Assembly: GCA_026770025.1 (NCBI GenBank)
Contig: JAMXDE010000026.1
Coordinates: 434,001 to 498,000, forward strand
Length of the DNA: 64,000 nt
Reading direction: 5' to 3'
Source: Craspedostauros australis
Lineage: Eukaryota > Bacillariophyta > Bacillariophyceae > Mastogloiales > Achnanthaceae
In this document: one piece after another, positions 1-12,354 of the stretch
How positions within the stretch are numbered: position 1 is the first letter of the stretch
How the letters are laid out: the number at the start of each line of letters is the position of its first letter
The notes under the pieces: generated by a model
The model's database searches: none
What the model was told of the DNA's origin: nothing
What the model saw: the letters and a program-made list of their open reading frames with translations, nothing else
Program-made: the position numbers and the translations under genes

Positions 1-3000
1 GATTCGGGAACATGGAAAGCAGGCAGTCGCAACTTGCGAGGGCTTCCAGTTACATCAAGGACATACCATTCGACGGTTCCCAACGCATTCACTTGGATTT
101 TCTTGAGGAATCCGTTGAGAAAGGTCGGTTTTGGTGGAGGACTTGGAGTAGAACAAAAATCGTTGAGGTCATTTGTCACAGAGATTGACGCTCCGCTGTC
201 CCATACGAGTTCGAATGGAGCATCAGGCGAGAGATAACTCTCAGCCTTAGCTGGGGATGCGAAAGCGTTGCGATTGGAGAAGTAGGAGGCTAGACCTTGC
301 AGAGTGAGTAGTGCGGGCATGTCATTGTCACATTGTTGTTTTTGATTTCGATCATACATTAAGTCGATTCCGCGAGTTGGGTACAAGCTCCAGAGGTTTC
401 GTGAGATGGGTGAGGTGCGATCTTCCTGGCGGGGCAATTTTGCAGTCGTGAATGGTTGGTTTTTACCATAAGTGGAAGTTTTCGACTGGTTCCGGTAACG
501 ACGTTTTGATCTGTGATTGCGAGTTTTGGTCCGAGTTTGGGGACGCCACACACGTTTTGTTCGTGGGGAGTTCACTTTCGACACGTTCACAGTTTTGGGT
601 CCATCTGGGTCAAGGCTTTCCATCACGAGATCGTAGAGACTGCGTTTCACAGCTCCATTGAAGTGTGTGGGACGTTTGTGCACTTGCTTGAACCGTTCCT
701 TGACTCGTGCCTTGTTATAGGCTAAATCAGTAGAGTTGATTAAGTCGGGTCTTCGTGGAACGTTCGTGTGGAGGAGGAGTAGAATTACGGCGATTAGCAT
801 CCAGGCATTAGCTGCCGCAATGTACCACCCATACTCTACTCCGATGGTGATGACTTGGAGTGAAGCGAAGAGGAGAACCATTCCAACGATGCTACCGAAG
901 TAGTTGAAGGAGGTGAAGAGGTTCCAGATGAGGGACCACCAGGTGTCTTCGTCTTGGCTGGAGGCGGCTGTGAAGCATGTCCAGGCAGCCATGTCGATGG
1001 AGAGGTTGTCCTGTTTGGGAATGTTCTTGCCCTTTGCCTTCGCCTTGAACTTGAAGTTGTCCTGATGGCTCTCGGTGTTGTGCGAGAGACGCCAGCGGCG
1101 GCACTTGGCGCACCACATGAACGTCTTGTCGTTGACAAGCTTGCGCTGTGGTTCACCGGGCTTGGGAGTTTTGGACGACCAGCCCTGGCCGGCGTTGCGT
1201 TTGGCGTCGCGTTCCTTGGGCTTCTTGGAGTTGTTCCTCTTTCCGTCGTTCTTGGAGAAACCCTTGTGTTGCTCGAGGACGTTGGCGCTTGGGTTTTGGG
1301 CGACGTTGCTGGCGTACGAGTACTTGGGCACGTTGCTGTCTCTGGTACGCCTTATGGCATGCCAGCGATTTCCACGCACTTCGTTTTCGTACGACGCCTC
1401 GGCCTTGTTGCAGATTGCCATCCATGTGAGATCTTTTGCGGCAAGCTGGGGGCGAGCGTACTCGTACGTGAAGACGGGGAGACGCATGAGGATTTCCTCA
1501 AGGCTATCCTTCATCACATAGAGAGGACGTCGGTACTGTTCACCAGACCGGATCTGTCCTCCAGCCTGTAGGAAGGCATCGAGGATCGTTCGGAGGAGAC
1601 GGAGGTCGAAGCGACCGGCGTCGTCGAGGCGCTTGCAAAGAGCACGAAGGTGGACTGCCATGAGTCCAACGTTCTCGTTTGGAAAACGTCTGCAGTTGAC
1701 TTCGCGGATCTTGGCTGCGAGGGCGTCTTGTTCATCCAAGGAGTTGGCCGAGTTGCTGTTCATGAACTCAACGAAGAGAGTGATGAAGTTATCGTGGAAC
1801 TTCGGCTCAATTCGGTTCATGAGCTGGTCTTCGAGGATTGGATCAAGACTGTCACGGAAGAACGCTGAGGCTGTCTCGTTGTTCTGGACGTCGTAGTGAT
1901 CCCACTTCAGATGGAACTCTTCAAAGTGCTTGGTGGCATCTTCAAGAGTGAAGGCGGCTGGTGAATCCAGGACGCAAGTCATCCCTGACTCTACGTTGGC
2001 GTCAGCAATGTACGCCATGGTGAGGAGTCCGGTTCTTGCCATGTGATTTCGCACCAGGCGGATGAACTGCTGGATGTTCCCTCCCTTCTTGAACTTGTCG
2101 GTGAGTCCTTGCTCTCGCTTGGACTGGTTGGTGGAGTCAGCACCGTTATGGAGGATTCTCTGTTGTTGAGAGTTAGTCCACCTGGTGTGTGACTCGTCTT
2201 GGAGGCCGGTCCAATGTCCGTTTGGTGCGCCTGCGGTCCAGGGCACCCAGTTGCGTCCTTGCTTGAGGATACCTCCCATGATGGGAACGGTTGGTTTCCC
2301 AGAGAGGTCGTGGTCGTCGTCTTCGCTATCCTCTTCTGACTTTCGGCTCTTCTTGGGCATGGGAGTTCCCATGTCGAAGATGCTGTCGTTGAGGAAGGAC
2401 TGGTCCGTCCGGGTTCTTGTGTCGCCAGCGGAACGGCTGCGCTCGAGACCGGGACGGCTTGGGGTCGTGGTGGCTGTAGCTGCTGCTTGGGCAGTGGCTA
2501 TAGCCGCATTTGCTGCTTCTGCAGCGGCTTCGGCCGCCAACGTCGCCTGTGTGAGGCGGGCATTTTCGACCGTGATCGCTTCGAGCTGCGCTTGCAGCTC
2601 TTCCAGCGTGGCAGGGGTTGTCTCTTCCGCCATGATGGATAGCAGGGACTTCTCGAGTAGTCTTCGGACGTCGAGGGGATCGATCTGTTTGCCTTCTCTT
2701 GCTCTTGCTCGACTTCACTTCGTTGAGAAGGTGTGCACTGAAGTTCGATGCAGGTTTTGAGAGGCTCGTACTCGGTCAGCGAGTATGGTTATAGCTTGCT
2801 TTAGCAGAGGCTACTGAAGTTCGACCTTGGGTCGCTTACCTTCAGCTGGGACTTTTGTCCTCTTGAGTGGCTCGGTTTTCGAGCGTTGGGAGTCTGATTT
2901 CAAATCAGATGCATGCGATGAGGACTGCGTCTTTTGTTGAAAGCTCGGTCTGCGAGCTGTGCCTTTTGGCTTGGTCTCAGAGAGACTCTTGCGATCGGTT

Positions 3001-3560
3001 GGCAGAGGAAGATGCTCGGTGGAGTTGATTTGATTTGAGAGTATTTGGCAACCACTCGCAGCTACCAGTTAGGATTCGGGCGTAGACGTCGCGAATCGGT
3101 GGAGAATGCCTCGTGAATCTGCCGGCTTCGAGATAGCCGTGTGATGCAGTTCAAGAGAGGTGTGCCGTTTGAAGAGTTATAACTGTAACGATGAGTAGAA
3201 GAGTGCTTTGTAGCTAATCTTTGTCTGTGATTATTATGAGTTAGCTTGTGGTGTTTATAGGGTGAAGAAACGATGTCACACAACTTGGCGAGACCCTGCA
3301 CTGATGTACTTGGTTCAGTGCTACAGGGTATACAGTCATTACAGCGCCTTGCTCTCCACACACGTAGATACACTGCAGTGTAGATCATGGCACATGGCAG
3401 TGACGACCATGAGGCAGTGGCTGTGGTTGGAGCTGGCTCTCGGATTCCATTGCTTGAGTTGAAGCAGGTTGGATACACGCGTTAAGACTACGGCAGTGGT
3501 GCAGTAGTCATCAGCATGGAGGGAATCGAGGTATGTTGTAGTAAAAGGATCTGAGGAGCA
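1..3560 (-). mobile_element. Ty1/copia element A, partial (runs off left edge)
   Basis: One reading frame is open on the minus strand from an ATG at 2633 to the window edge, about 877 codons, so the visible part looks whole. Parts in order: an Ala/Glu-rich probable coiled coil (residues about 1-55); a copia Gag body; a CxxC...H...H zinc-binding motif near residue 506 (core CAKCRRW); a strongly hydrophobic stretch near residues 568-615 that reads as two membrane helices; a basic linker; and an aspartic protease core WDSGAS near residue 809. Integrase and RT would lie outside the window. The 5' boundary is probably at 3560, where sequence shared with repeat R stops and a TG begins; 2634-3560 would be LTR plus leader. 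No second LTR is visible, so age cannot be judged. The membrane segments are unusual for a copia Gag. Confidence 0.8.
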
Positions 3561-3752
3561 TATAGTTCCCAAGGTGGAATGTGAGTCAGGTCGGTCATGG
3601 TTGAGTCATGATGGATTCGTGAATGGAGGAGAGAAAGGAGGAGAAAAGATTTGGTGGTCGATCAGGTCGGAAGATTTCGCGCCAAAACAAGAATTTCTCC
3701 CATCAGTTGATACCGTGTTCGGTATTAGTCTGTCCCTCATTGAATCTCAACT
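3559..3752 (+). repeat. Dispersed repeat R, copy 1
   Basis: About 195 bp, closely similar to 8660-8854 in the same orientation and to 22708-22860 in reverse; the last ~28 bases also resemble 12903-12930 in reverse. The right end carries TCTGTCCCT followed by a TGAATCTCAACT-like end. It has no coding sequence. It lies between the truncated integrase end of element B and the presumed 5' end of element A. No inverted termini were found, so it may be an LTR fragment, a MITE or the end of a larger element. Confidence 0.7.
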
Positions 3753-4757
3753 CCATCCCTATTTCTCCGAATTTTCGTAATCCATCCACGAATGTTGGGA
3801 TCCGGTTGTTGAAGAGAACACATGCTGGTTCTCTTGTTTTTGTCTCGATAATATTTTCGAGCTGAGTCGCGGTTCGGGCTGCCTCCGCCCACAATTTTCC
3901 ACGCACTGTTCTTGGTAGATGCGTTTGGTTGAGCATGGAGCGGACTTTCCCGTACAATGTCGCGAATTTTCTTTCCACGCGACCGTTCTGTTGGGGAGTG
4001 GAAGCGGCGGTGTATTCAAACGTTGGGCCGAATCCTGCGCTGAGAAGCTGTTTTTCCGCAGCATAATTCTCTCCCGCGTTGTCACATCTGATATTTTTCA
4101 CATGTGCCTGTTGGTTGGAGTGAAGCCATCGGAGGAGCATGATCAGCTTTTCTCCGACTTCACTTTTCTCTTTCAAAAAGTAGCTCCAGCAGTAATCACT
4201 GTAATCATCGATGACAAGGAGCCAATATTTTCCTTGTCCGTAGCTGTGCGTTTGAACGCTCGATGTGTCAATGAACAACCGCTCACCAATTCCCTTTGCT
4301 CGGCGCTGCAGGCGTTTTGTCATTGACTTCTGCTTCTGTTTTCCAATTGCGCAGTCAATGCATGCATGCAACTTGCCTGTGACATTCCAACTGTATCGTC
4401 CCGCTGTGCGAGAGATCGTGTAAGTGTCAACATGGCCTAACATTTTATGAATTTGGTTGATGCCCACCGCGGACCCGGTGGACACGCCGACATTGGCTTG
4501 GTCTTCGTGGGGAGGGGCGCTGATCATGTTCACTCCACTCACGAAACCGCTATGGGTTGCCATGAGTCTGTCGAACGTGATGTGTTGCCCGCGCTTCTCC
4601 AAGCTCATCACGACACCTTGGTTGCTGATGTCGAAGCCGTTCTCAAGAGCTTTGTTGATGCTCAAGAGGTTCACCCACAGGTTGGGCACGAACTTCACTT
4701 GCTTGAGCACGATGGTAGCTTGGTTCCCATTCTTCTGCATCACGACCATGCATTTAT

Positions 4758-5377
4758 TGTTAGAACGAAATCAAGGATGGGATTCCGCACCGAAACGTAG
4801 AGTGATCAGATCGTTGTTGGGGTGAGGATGAGTGTTGTTATTGAGTATTATTCGTATGGTAGTATGAATGCGGGCGAGCTCACAAGATGGTTTCTTGAGA
4901 ACTGTGAGCATGAGAGAGGCATGACATGGTCTCATGCAATTGCAAGTAAAATTAACACGGAGACAACACGACAAATGTGCGTGTTACTGCGTGAAGAAGA
5001 GTTGCAAAAGTCAATGAACAAAACACCGCGATAGCCCGTGTTGTGAATTACGTCTTCTCACGATGTTGCTAGTAGTACGATCACACGATTGATCGTATTC
5101 ACTTGAGAAGGTCATGGCAAGATTCGCACGTGTCACACCCAAGATCCAAGTCTGTCCTGATTGGGCAGATTGGCTCATCTTGGCAAGAAATCAATTTCCG
5201 CGACATTTTGGATCTGTGATTGAGGGAAAACGATTCTTGCGACGCGAAATGCGACACAAATTTGACACAACGGATTTTCGACCAAAATTTCCGTTCGGAA
5301 CGGAAAAGGTAAGAAAAGTGGAGATTTCTGATTGGTCGACGGGTGTCGCTATTGTTAGAGATTTAGCGTGCGCTAAT
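4758..5377. mobile_element. Unclassified 620 bp insertion nested in element B
   Basis: This segment interrupts the protease region of element B and is flanked by the hexamer ATTTAT at 4752-4757 and 5378-5383, which looks like a target-site duplication. It starts TGTTAGAAC and ends GCGCTAAT, so its ends are neither an inverted repeat nor a standard TG...CA LTR. It holds no convincing open frame and is more AT-rich than its surroundings. It could be a non-autonomous DNA element or an atypical solo LTR. Confidence 0.6.
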
Positions 5378-7989
5378 ATTTATCGCCAACCTTTGTTGCC
5401 TTGAGGTATCGGCCGCTGCCGATCTTGATGGAGTGGTTGGCCACTTGCACGTTAATCATTCTCTCTTCGTTATTGGTGAGGTGGCATGAGGCACCGGAAT
5501 CACCCAGCCACGTGTTTGCTTCGTGGTGGTCGGGGGCGATGGTGTGGCGGAGTGCGCTTGCATCGTCGAGGTCACCGATCACCATGGCCATGTCTGGTTG
5601 AGCTTCGGCGGCTTGGTAGATGGGGAGCTGGTTGAACTCCTCTGGGTCTCGGACTCCTTGGTCACTTGGATGATGCATCCACATCAGCATCTCTGCGGCA
5701 TGCTGAACCAGGCTGTCGATGAGCCCTCTGTGGATGAGTGGCAGGTTGAGCTCTTCAAGTCTTGCGTTAATGTGTTGCACGGCTTGCACCAGTTGCATTG
5801 GCGTGTACACGTCAATGCGGTGCATCATGTAGTAGAGCGTGCGAGGGTTCAGGCTTTCTCCTCCTCCTTCGGTGTACGCGTGCGCCGCGTCGCAGCACAG
5901 TAGGGCGAGCTCAGAGCGCACTTCATCAGCAACCATCATGTTGCTGAGAGAGTATCTCATTGCGACATGCAAAGGTCCTGCAGTCCAGAGCTTCTGGCGG
6001 CGCGTTATGATGTCTTGGATTGTTGTTGGCGCCGCCCTTGCAGGGGGGTTTGCCAGTTGGATGAGGAACGGCGAGTTACAGCAGGTCTTGCACATGGCGT
6101 AGAGAGGGCCGCGCTGGAAACACAGCGGGCACCATCCTGCGGTGCTCCCTCCGTTGCGGGACGACTCTTCGATCATTCGATCGACCAGAGTCCTTGGTTC
6201 GGTTCGAGAGTAGATGGTGGAGGTGACGCGATGGTCGACTCCAGGCATCGCTACTTCATTCTCCATGATGTCTCCGACGTTGAGGGGTTCATCCTCGTAG
6301 ACGATCCCTTCGAAGAGATTGTCTTCGTCGGTGTAATCGTCTTCATCGCTTGATGGGAATTGCTCGCGGTTGATAGTCTCAACTGCAGCAACTGGGGGTC
6401 CGTAGTATCCGTACACACTTGGGGTGTGGGCCTCTCGTTCCTCTTCAGAGTACTCGTCCTCTTCTTCGAGGTCGAGTCCGGTCATGTCTTTGTCGGTGGT
6501 TGCGAGGGCCATGTCGTCGATGAACGACTCGTAGTGCGCCATGTTGGTGGTGTTGATTGTTTGGTTTTTCTTGATGTTCGTGATTTCGTCGATTGTCACG
6601 ATTCTTGGGTTGGTCACATTTTTTACCTCAACAGGGTCGTTTTCGAGCTCGTCGATGGGGAAACACACCAATTCTTCGTTGTTGACCGACTTGTCTTCGT
6701 CGGGCAACCACATTGATTCGTCGGTCATCATGAGACCGATTTCGTCTTCTTTGTTGTTAGCGGGCATCCACATGGGTTCATCTACCACGACGAATGCGGC
6801 GTTGTCTGCCGCGGTGTCTTCGGGTAGCCACATTGGTTCCTCGACCATCACGAGGGCGACGTCGTCTGTTCCGTCCATACCGTCGGTGGCCACGTTGGCG
6901 GCGTCGGCTGCTCTCATCGCTGCCTTCAACTTGAAGCACTCGAGGATCTTGTGTCCCTTCTTACCGCAGTACTTGCAGTTTCCGTTGAACTTAGTCTTGT
7001 CCTCAGTATCACTTCTCTTGTTCTTCTTCGTGGGCTTGCCACCTTTGTTCTTAGGCGCAGAGCGGCAGTCTGCCTTCTTGTGCCCGTAGGCGCCACAGTT
7101 GCGGCAGTGGCCCTTGAAGCCACCAGTGGCGGCGAGTGCCATTTCTTCCTTGCTATTATTCTCGCGCTTACTACCTCCTTGCTTGATGTGACGTGCGTCA
7201 TAGGTTGCACTCACTGCTTCGCGGATGTCTTCAATAGTCATCTGCTTTTCGATGTTCTCGAACTTGAGCTCGATGAGCTTCACATCCATTTCGTAGTCCC
7301 TCCCGAGAGCGTTGAGCACGAGCATGTGGTATTGCTCCATGTCCATGTGAACTCCCGCGTGCTTGAGGCGGTTATGGATCACCTCCATTTCGGTGAGGAA
7401 GGTATCCGGATGTTCGCCTTTCTTCAATCACATCCCGTTGAGTTGAGCCAACAACTTTGCCTTCATTGGTGCAGTACGTTGCTCGTAGATGCGCTCGAGA
7501 GCCTTCCACGCCTTACGAGGGTCTCCTCCCTCGTAGATGTTGCTCTCGCATCCCAACACAGCCATGAAGGCGACATCGCCTTTGGTAGTTTCATGGTTGA
7601 TTGCCATGGTCAGTTCTTCAAACGCGTACTTGGCCAGAGCCATCTTGTACTCCGCCTTCTCCTCGGGAGACATGGCAGATAACTTCGAGGCCTTAAGCTT
7701 CTTCTCTTCGCTTCCCACGATGGAGGCGAGAGGAGAGGGGTCAAAAGCCTCGGTCTTCACAATCACTTCACCCAAGTCCTTGAGATACAAGTCTCTGTAA
7801 CCCTTGCGGTTGGCGCAGGCAAGGAACTTTGCACTCCAAGCTTTCTAGGAGGATCGCTTGCCGTCGAACATGATCATGTAACGATCGGTCTTACTGAGGA
7901 AGGACGTCATGGTGATGATGGTGAGAGTCGTTTGTTGCTGTGTTGGTGATGATGGAAACGTAGGATTTCAATCGTAACGTTTCGAAACG

Positions 7990-8659
7990 TGTTGGAAATC
8001 CGGGGTTAGTGTTAGTAAGAACTAATTGGTTGTTAGATCGTACTGTTCAGAACTGTGAGCTCATTCTCTTCAGCTCCTTTGCCTTTCGTTTCTCATGTAG
8101 CATCTCCTGCAGCAGCATCGTGTTATACTGTCGCATTCATGCATCTCATCATCATGAATCATCGCTTGCATCCATGAGATCGCATCCGCAGGCATCCTTT
8201 GTCATGCATATCCGTAGGCATTCTCTCCATGCACCTCGTCGTGCATATCCTTATTCTACATTCCCTGCGGTACGATTCCACAGTCTTGCGTTTCGCTCTT
8301 GATCTCCTGACACCAAACTTTACGATTGGTGTCATGATTGATGTCATGGTTGATGTCCTTTCTGAGTTGTTCTAGTCCGTGGGTGACACGTGCCATGATC
8401 TCCAGATGGGGTGATCATCAATGTGTCGGTCATCATCTTCCTTCACATGATTTAGATGTCGTGGCCTTTTCTTGATTCATAGAGGACAGGCTTGTTTGCT
8501 TGGTAAGACTGAGGTCATTCCCATGTGATTCGTGTCGTGGGTGGAATGGATAATGTTCAATGGTGTGACGAATAATATCCAAAGGTGTGACAAATAATAT
8601 TGGGAGTTGCGGCAATCATGGGTATCTTTCCGACAGAGTCGTACCCTCGATTCCTGACA
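7990..8659 (-). repeat. 5' LTR of element B
   Basis: A 670 bp block beginning TGTTGGAAATCC and ending TTCCTGACA on the plus strand. It is matched at both ends and in patches by the block at 21109-21902. On the minus strand it reads TGTCAGG...CCAACA, so it has LTR-type TG...CA ends, and it lies just upstream of the B gag. It abuts repeat R copy 2 directly. Confidence 0.75.
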
Positions 8660-8854
8660 TATAGTTCCCAAGGTGAGATGTGAGTCAGGTCGGTCATGTT
8701 TGAGTCATGATGGACTCGCGAATGGAGGAGAGAAAGGAGGAGAAAAGATTTGGTGGTCGATCAAGTCGGCAGATTTCGCGCCAAAACACGAATTTCTCCC
8801 GTAGGAGGTGGATACCGTGTTCGGTAATAGTCTGTCCCTTATTGAATCTCAACT
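8660..8854 (+). repeat. Dispersed repeat R, copy 2
   Basis: Near-full copy of the repeat at 3559-3752, with scattered substitutions and a few small indels. It is joined without a gap to the upstream end of the B LTR. Read on the minus strand, copies 1 and 2 both end in ACTATA exactly where a TG-initiated copia end begins, so R forms the upstream flank of two different copia elements. Confidence 0.7.
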
Positions 8855-10310
8855 ATTATGCATAATTTACCGCCACACAGTATCCTTCAGAAATGGCTCG
8901 AAAGCGTCGCATCTCTTGTTTGTCGAATTCGCACAAATCGAAGCCGCGATGACATCGGCAACACAACACCCGCAGACATCACCTGTGCATCGCCCATGCC
9001 TCTGGTCCGCTCCCTCGCACGCCGCTCCACACGAGACGAGAGGCAGCCTGGGCATGAGACGAGATGAAGCGACGTGAAGCGAGACGACGCGACGCGAGGC
9101 TGCACTTCAACTGACACATCGCAACACATCGGAGTGTTCATCACCGATGCGCCATCTCGCCGCAGTGTGCTGTCATCCATGGTTGGGCTCCGAATCGTCA
9201 CGTCATGACATCACGGGACGCAGACATGGGCAAGGTGTGGAATAAAGTGAAGAACCGGTGTGAGGAGTGATCGGATGTGAGAAAAGCGCAGCACCACATC
9301 TCCTCCCGCGATCATCAACCAACCCACAGGCCCCTGCACCAACAGCATCAGCAAGAGTACGAAAGTGAACCAAGCATCACAGCATTCGTTCGAGCCACGA
9401 TCACACTCTGATCCTCGAGTACGGATATGCTTCACCATGCGAATGATTCAGCCGACCAACGCAAGCGCCACCAAGGCGTCTCCACGTTTCATCATGCACT
9501 TGCCGGATTCCTCCGCCGTATCGAACAGGAGTTCTGGAGAACCAAGGGGATGCCGAATGTAAGCCAAGATGGCAACGCTACTCGCAAGGATGCGATGGCC
9601 ATCGATGATTGCTTCGTGCGACGAGGAGACGGGGGTTGATACCGACGGTTTGTTGCACGCGCAGAGATACAATTGCATATGCCATGTTATACATCGTACG
9701 ACAGCTGCTGCAACGGCATCAACAACAGGGCGAACGCCAACAGCGACGCCAATCGTACGGCCAACTACCACGCGAAGTGCAGGGGCAAACGGAGAAGGAA
9801 ACGACTGCAATTGCCATCACGCCGATGAACATGGCATGACCGTGACGGTGATTCTTGTTAGTGGATTCCCTGCATGCGTTGCATCTCACACAGCAGCCAT
9901 CGTTTTCACATCAAACGACGCTCATTCAGTAGCGACTGATGTCAACATCAGTGCCGACATGTTTTTGTCAACATCTTGACTTGTCAGATGACGCAACTGG
10001 ACAGCAACCCGCCGACGTCAAGTAGCAGTCGGAATCGAGCGGCAAGCTACGATATCGGCGCGATCTGCGGTTGGAGCGATGACGCTCGTCGATCGCAGGA
10101 GGTTCCATCCATTTGGTACTTGTAACCACCATCCGATCAGAGACCATGCCAGACTATCACATCAACCCATCCCAAACTACACCCCAAACCCGGATAACAG
10201 TATAGACGCCGTGACACTACATTCAAATAGATGCCATGCCAGGCCGTATCTATACCACTATGTCGCGGCATCGCTGATCGCTACATCTCTTTTATAACCG
10301 CATCCGGCAC

Positions 10311-10341
<31 letters not shown>

Positions 10342-10697
10342 AGAGAGAAAGAGAGCAAAGAGGGACGTCGGGATCTCAAAAGACCTTTCTCGGTCACGTC
10401 TTTCCACTCAACATCACATCAATTCTGCAGATTCAAACAGGCTCATCCGCCAGTACTGCCCATGGCCATGCTCGACCTCGAACCAGAGGTGCCTGCGATC
10501 CATCCATCCATCCATCCATCCATCCATCCAAACAATGATCTTCCAATTTGACTGCAGCCGCATGCAGGAAAGGTTGGAATGTCTTTGTCCAACTGATGGA
10601 GCAAGAATCGGAGATTGTGAGAAGGTCTGTGGTGTCTGCCGCGCAGTTGGATGGCTTGAGAGCGGCACCGACATGACAAAATCCGGCTAAGTAACTC
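8855..10697. other. Long stretch without a convincing gene
   Basis: Nothing recognisable is encoded here. A minus-strand frame of about 200 codons (9810-9211) contains hydrophobic segments and is interrupted once by TGA; it resembles no family I know. The stretch holds a CT run (about 10314-10341) that can pair with the GA-rich bases right after it, and a TCCA tetranucleotide array (about 10498-10529). Treat it as intergenic. Confidence 0.5.
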
Positions 10698-11102
10698 GTG
10701 ATTCGAGTATCTGCGTTCTATCGCCTTCGTGTCGCAACGCTCTCTTGGCCTTTACCAGGTGTGTCTCTCATAAGACACAAAGGCTTGACAGCGATGTTTC
10801 GTGGGCGATTGCATTTTCATGCTCACAAAACGAAGCCGACAAACAACACCACACCACACCACACCACACCACACCACACCGCACATCAAATCAAATCATC
10901 CGCAAACACAAACTCAACGACAGGAACGGCAGCAACAAATGCAAAAAAACATCTCGTAGCCAAAAATCGCCCGCAACACCGAGAACATTGCCATAAATCT
11001 GACACGGGCTCTCCCACAACCTCCACCTCCACCTCAGCTTCAGCCGCACCCGCAGCCACACTCACAACCAAAACAAACAGGCACATATCGCAGCGCATCA
11101 CG

Positions 11103-11792
11103 ATGCAACAGCAACAGAAAAAGTCAGGACAATGGGGGCAACAGCCTCGGCGACGATCGCCAGTATCATCCTTCCAGCATATCGGCCGCATGAAGACAGA
11201 AGACAAGGTTGATCGCGTTCTTCCCGACTCCTTCACTCCGAAACCTGACCATGTGATCTGCGCGAGAGGCACGGGATACTGGCACCATCAAGGAAACGTC
11301 ATGTACAGACATCTCATCGAGAACGCTATCCCACGATACACGAAGACAACTTTCCGACTGCAAAAGAGCATCATCGTTTCCGAGATTGCCGATGCTATCG
11401 ACGCATGGTCACCGCACAGCGGATTCGTCAAGCGCAGCGCTGACGGGCAGTATTGGGTGAGATGCAGCACCGATTTTGTGAGGGAGAAGATCGGCCAGAG
11501 CATCCGCGATAGATTGCAGGATCAGTACAAGTCCAGCACCAAATCGAAGAAGCTGCGAGGCAAGGCGATCAAGACTCGAGTGAATCGCGGTCTTGAAGCC
11601 ATCGTGCAATCAAAACCATACGTCGTGGGAATGTACGACTCTGTGAAGGAGCAAATCGTCGGCAAAGCACCGTGCTCCGATGACACCATTCATGAAGTGT
11701 TCTTGCAAGCAAACACGAAGCTGCTTGAAACGATCAAGGAGGACACAACGCTGATGGAGGAGTACAAGACGCTCTTCCTGTCGGGAAGATGA
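11103..11792 (+). CDS. DUF6824-domain protein
   Basis: Intact single-exon frame. The core begins with a P(K)PDHVICARGTGYWHH-type motif and continues through a helical region ending in WVRCSTDFVREKIGQSIRD. This is the layout of DUF6824, a domain abundant in diatoms: a cysteine-containing 'D-V-x-C-x-R-G' start, a conserved 'H-x-G-N' and a 'V/W...A-x-x-K-x-x-Q' end. Function in the family is unknown; a nuclear or regulatory role is often suspected. I chose the ATG at 11103 (MQQQQKKSG), giving 229 aa. The frame stays open upstream to 10698 (364 aa), but that part is simple repeat (CACAC run near 10848-10880) and Thr/His-rich, more like 5' UTR. No signal peptide is seen. No neighbour suggests a pathway. 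Confidence 0.75.
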   Translation: MQQQQKKSGQWGQQPRRRSPVSSFQHIGRMKTEDKVDRVLPDSFTPKPDHVICARGTGYWHHQGNVMYRHLIENAIPRYTKTTFRLQKSIIVSEIADAIDAWSPHSGFVKRSADGQYWVRCSTDFVREKIGQSIRDRLQDQYKSSTKSKKLRGKAIKTRVNRGLEAIVQSKPYVVGMYDSVKEQIVGKAPCSDDTIHEVFLQANTKLLETIKEDTTLMEEYKTLFLSGR

Positions 11793-11955
11793 TGATCGTA
11801 GTCCGATCCTTCAGCATTTCACTGCACAGCATGCCATGCCATGCCATGATCTGGCATAGCTCGATCATAACTCGCAGGCGGTGACCATCAGAGAGTAGAT
11901 GGGGATTTCGAAGAGTGCTCTCTGGAAATCGTAGCCAATTTTTTAGCATTCGTAC

Positions 11956-12035
11956 TCGCACTCTTGCTTGCACTCTTGCTTGCACTCTTGCTTGCACTCT
12001 TGCTTGCACTCTTGCTTGCACTCTCGCTTGCACTC
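11956..12035 (+). repeat. 12 bp minisatellite
   Basis: About six tandem copies of CTTGCACTCTTG, with the last ones degenerate (CTCTCGCTTG). It lies in the ~560 bp after the DUF6824 gene, which otherwise holds only a CT run near 12225-12247 and no gene. Confidence 0.85.
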
Positions 12036-12354
12036 GCGTCCTCATATGCACGCCTCTTCGATGCGGTTTCTACTTGTAGTCTTCATGCAGTGCAGTTTGA
12101 TTCTTGCTGTTCCAATCGCGCTACAATGCGCTCCAGCGACAGCCCCGTTCCTCCAGATGGCAGTGAAAGTAATCGATGCGTTCATCTGCAGAGCTCTGCT
12201 GGTATTTCTGTTGCTCAGAAAAGCTCTCTCTCTCTCTCTCTCTCTCTACGTCTCTCATGAGCCATTGATGGAGATCCCTTCGCTCTGCTGAGCAAACTTC
12301 TGATCGTAGCAGTTCCAGTGGAAGTGGTCCCGCAGCCATTGCCCTCGTCCTTGC

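Larger units (their letters stand above)
3753..8659 (-). mobile_element. Ty1/copia element B, broken
   Basis: Minus-strand copia copy. From its 5' end it has an LTR (7990-8659), a gag beginning near 7910, two CCHC zinc knuckles (CRNCGAYGHKKADC and CKYCGKKGHKILEC, near 7100 and 6960), a long acidic linker with three repeats of a PMW(L/M)P-type motif, a protease core GDSGASCHL near 5490, and an integrase core with HxGHVD...CxxC zinc residues and D...D...E (4749-3753). RT, RNase H and the 3' LTR are not present. Several breaks interrupt the coding region, and a 620 bp foreign segment sits in the protease region. It is degraded and moderately old; with only one LTR here, age cannot be estimated from LTR divergence. 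Confidence 0.85.

Noticed and set aside
9211-9810. Minus-strand frame with hydrophobic segments, two parts in one phase
   Set aside because: No known domain, one stop inside, and the opposite strand is equally open; not enough to call a gene.
10698-11102. Upstream extension of the DUF6824 frame
   Set aside because: Open, but made of CACAC repeats and Thr/His-rich low complexity; a start at 11103 is more likely.
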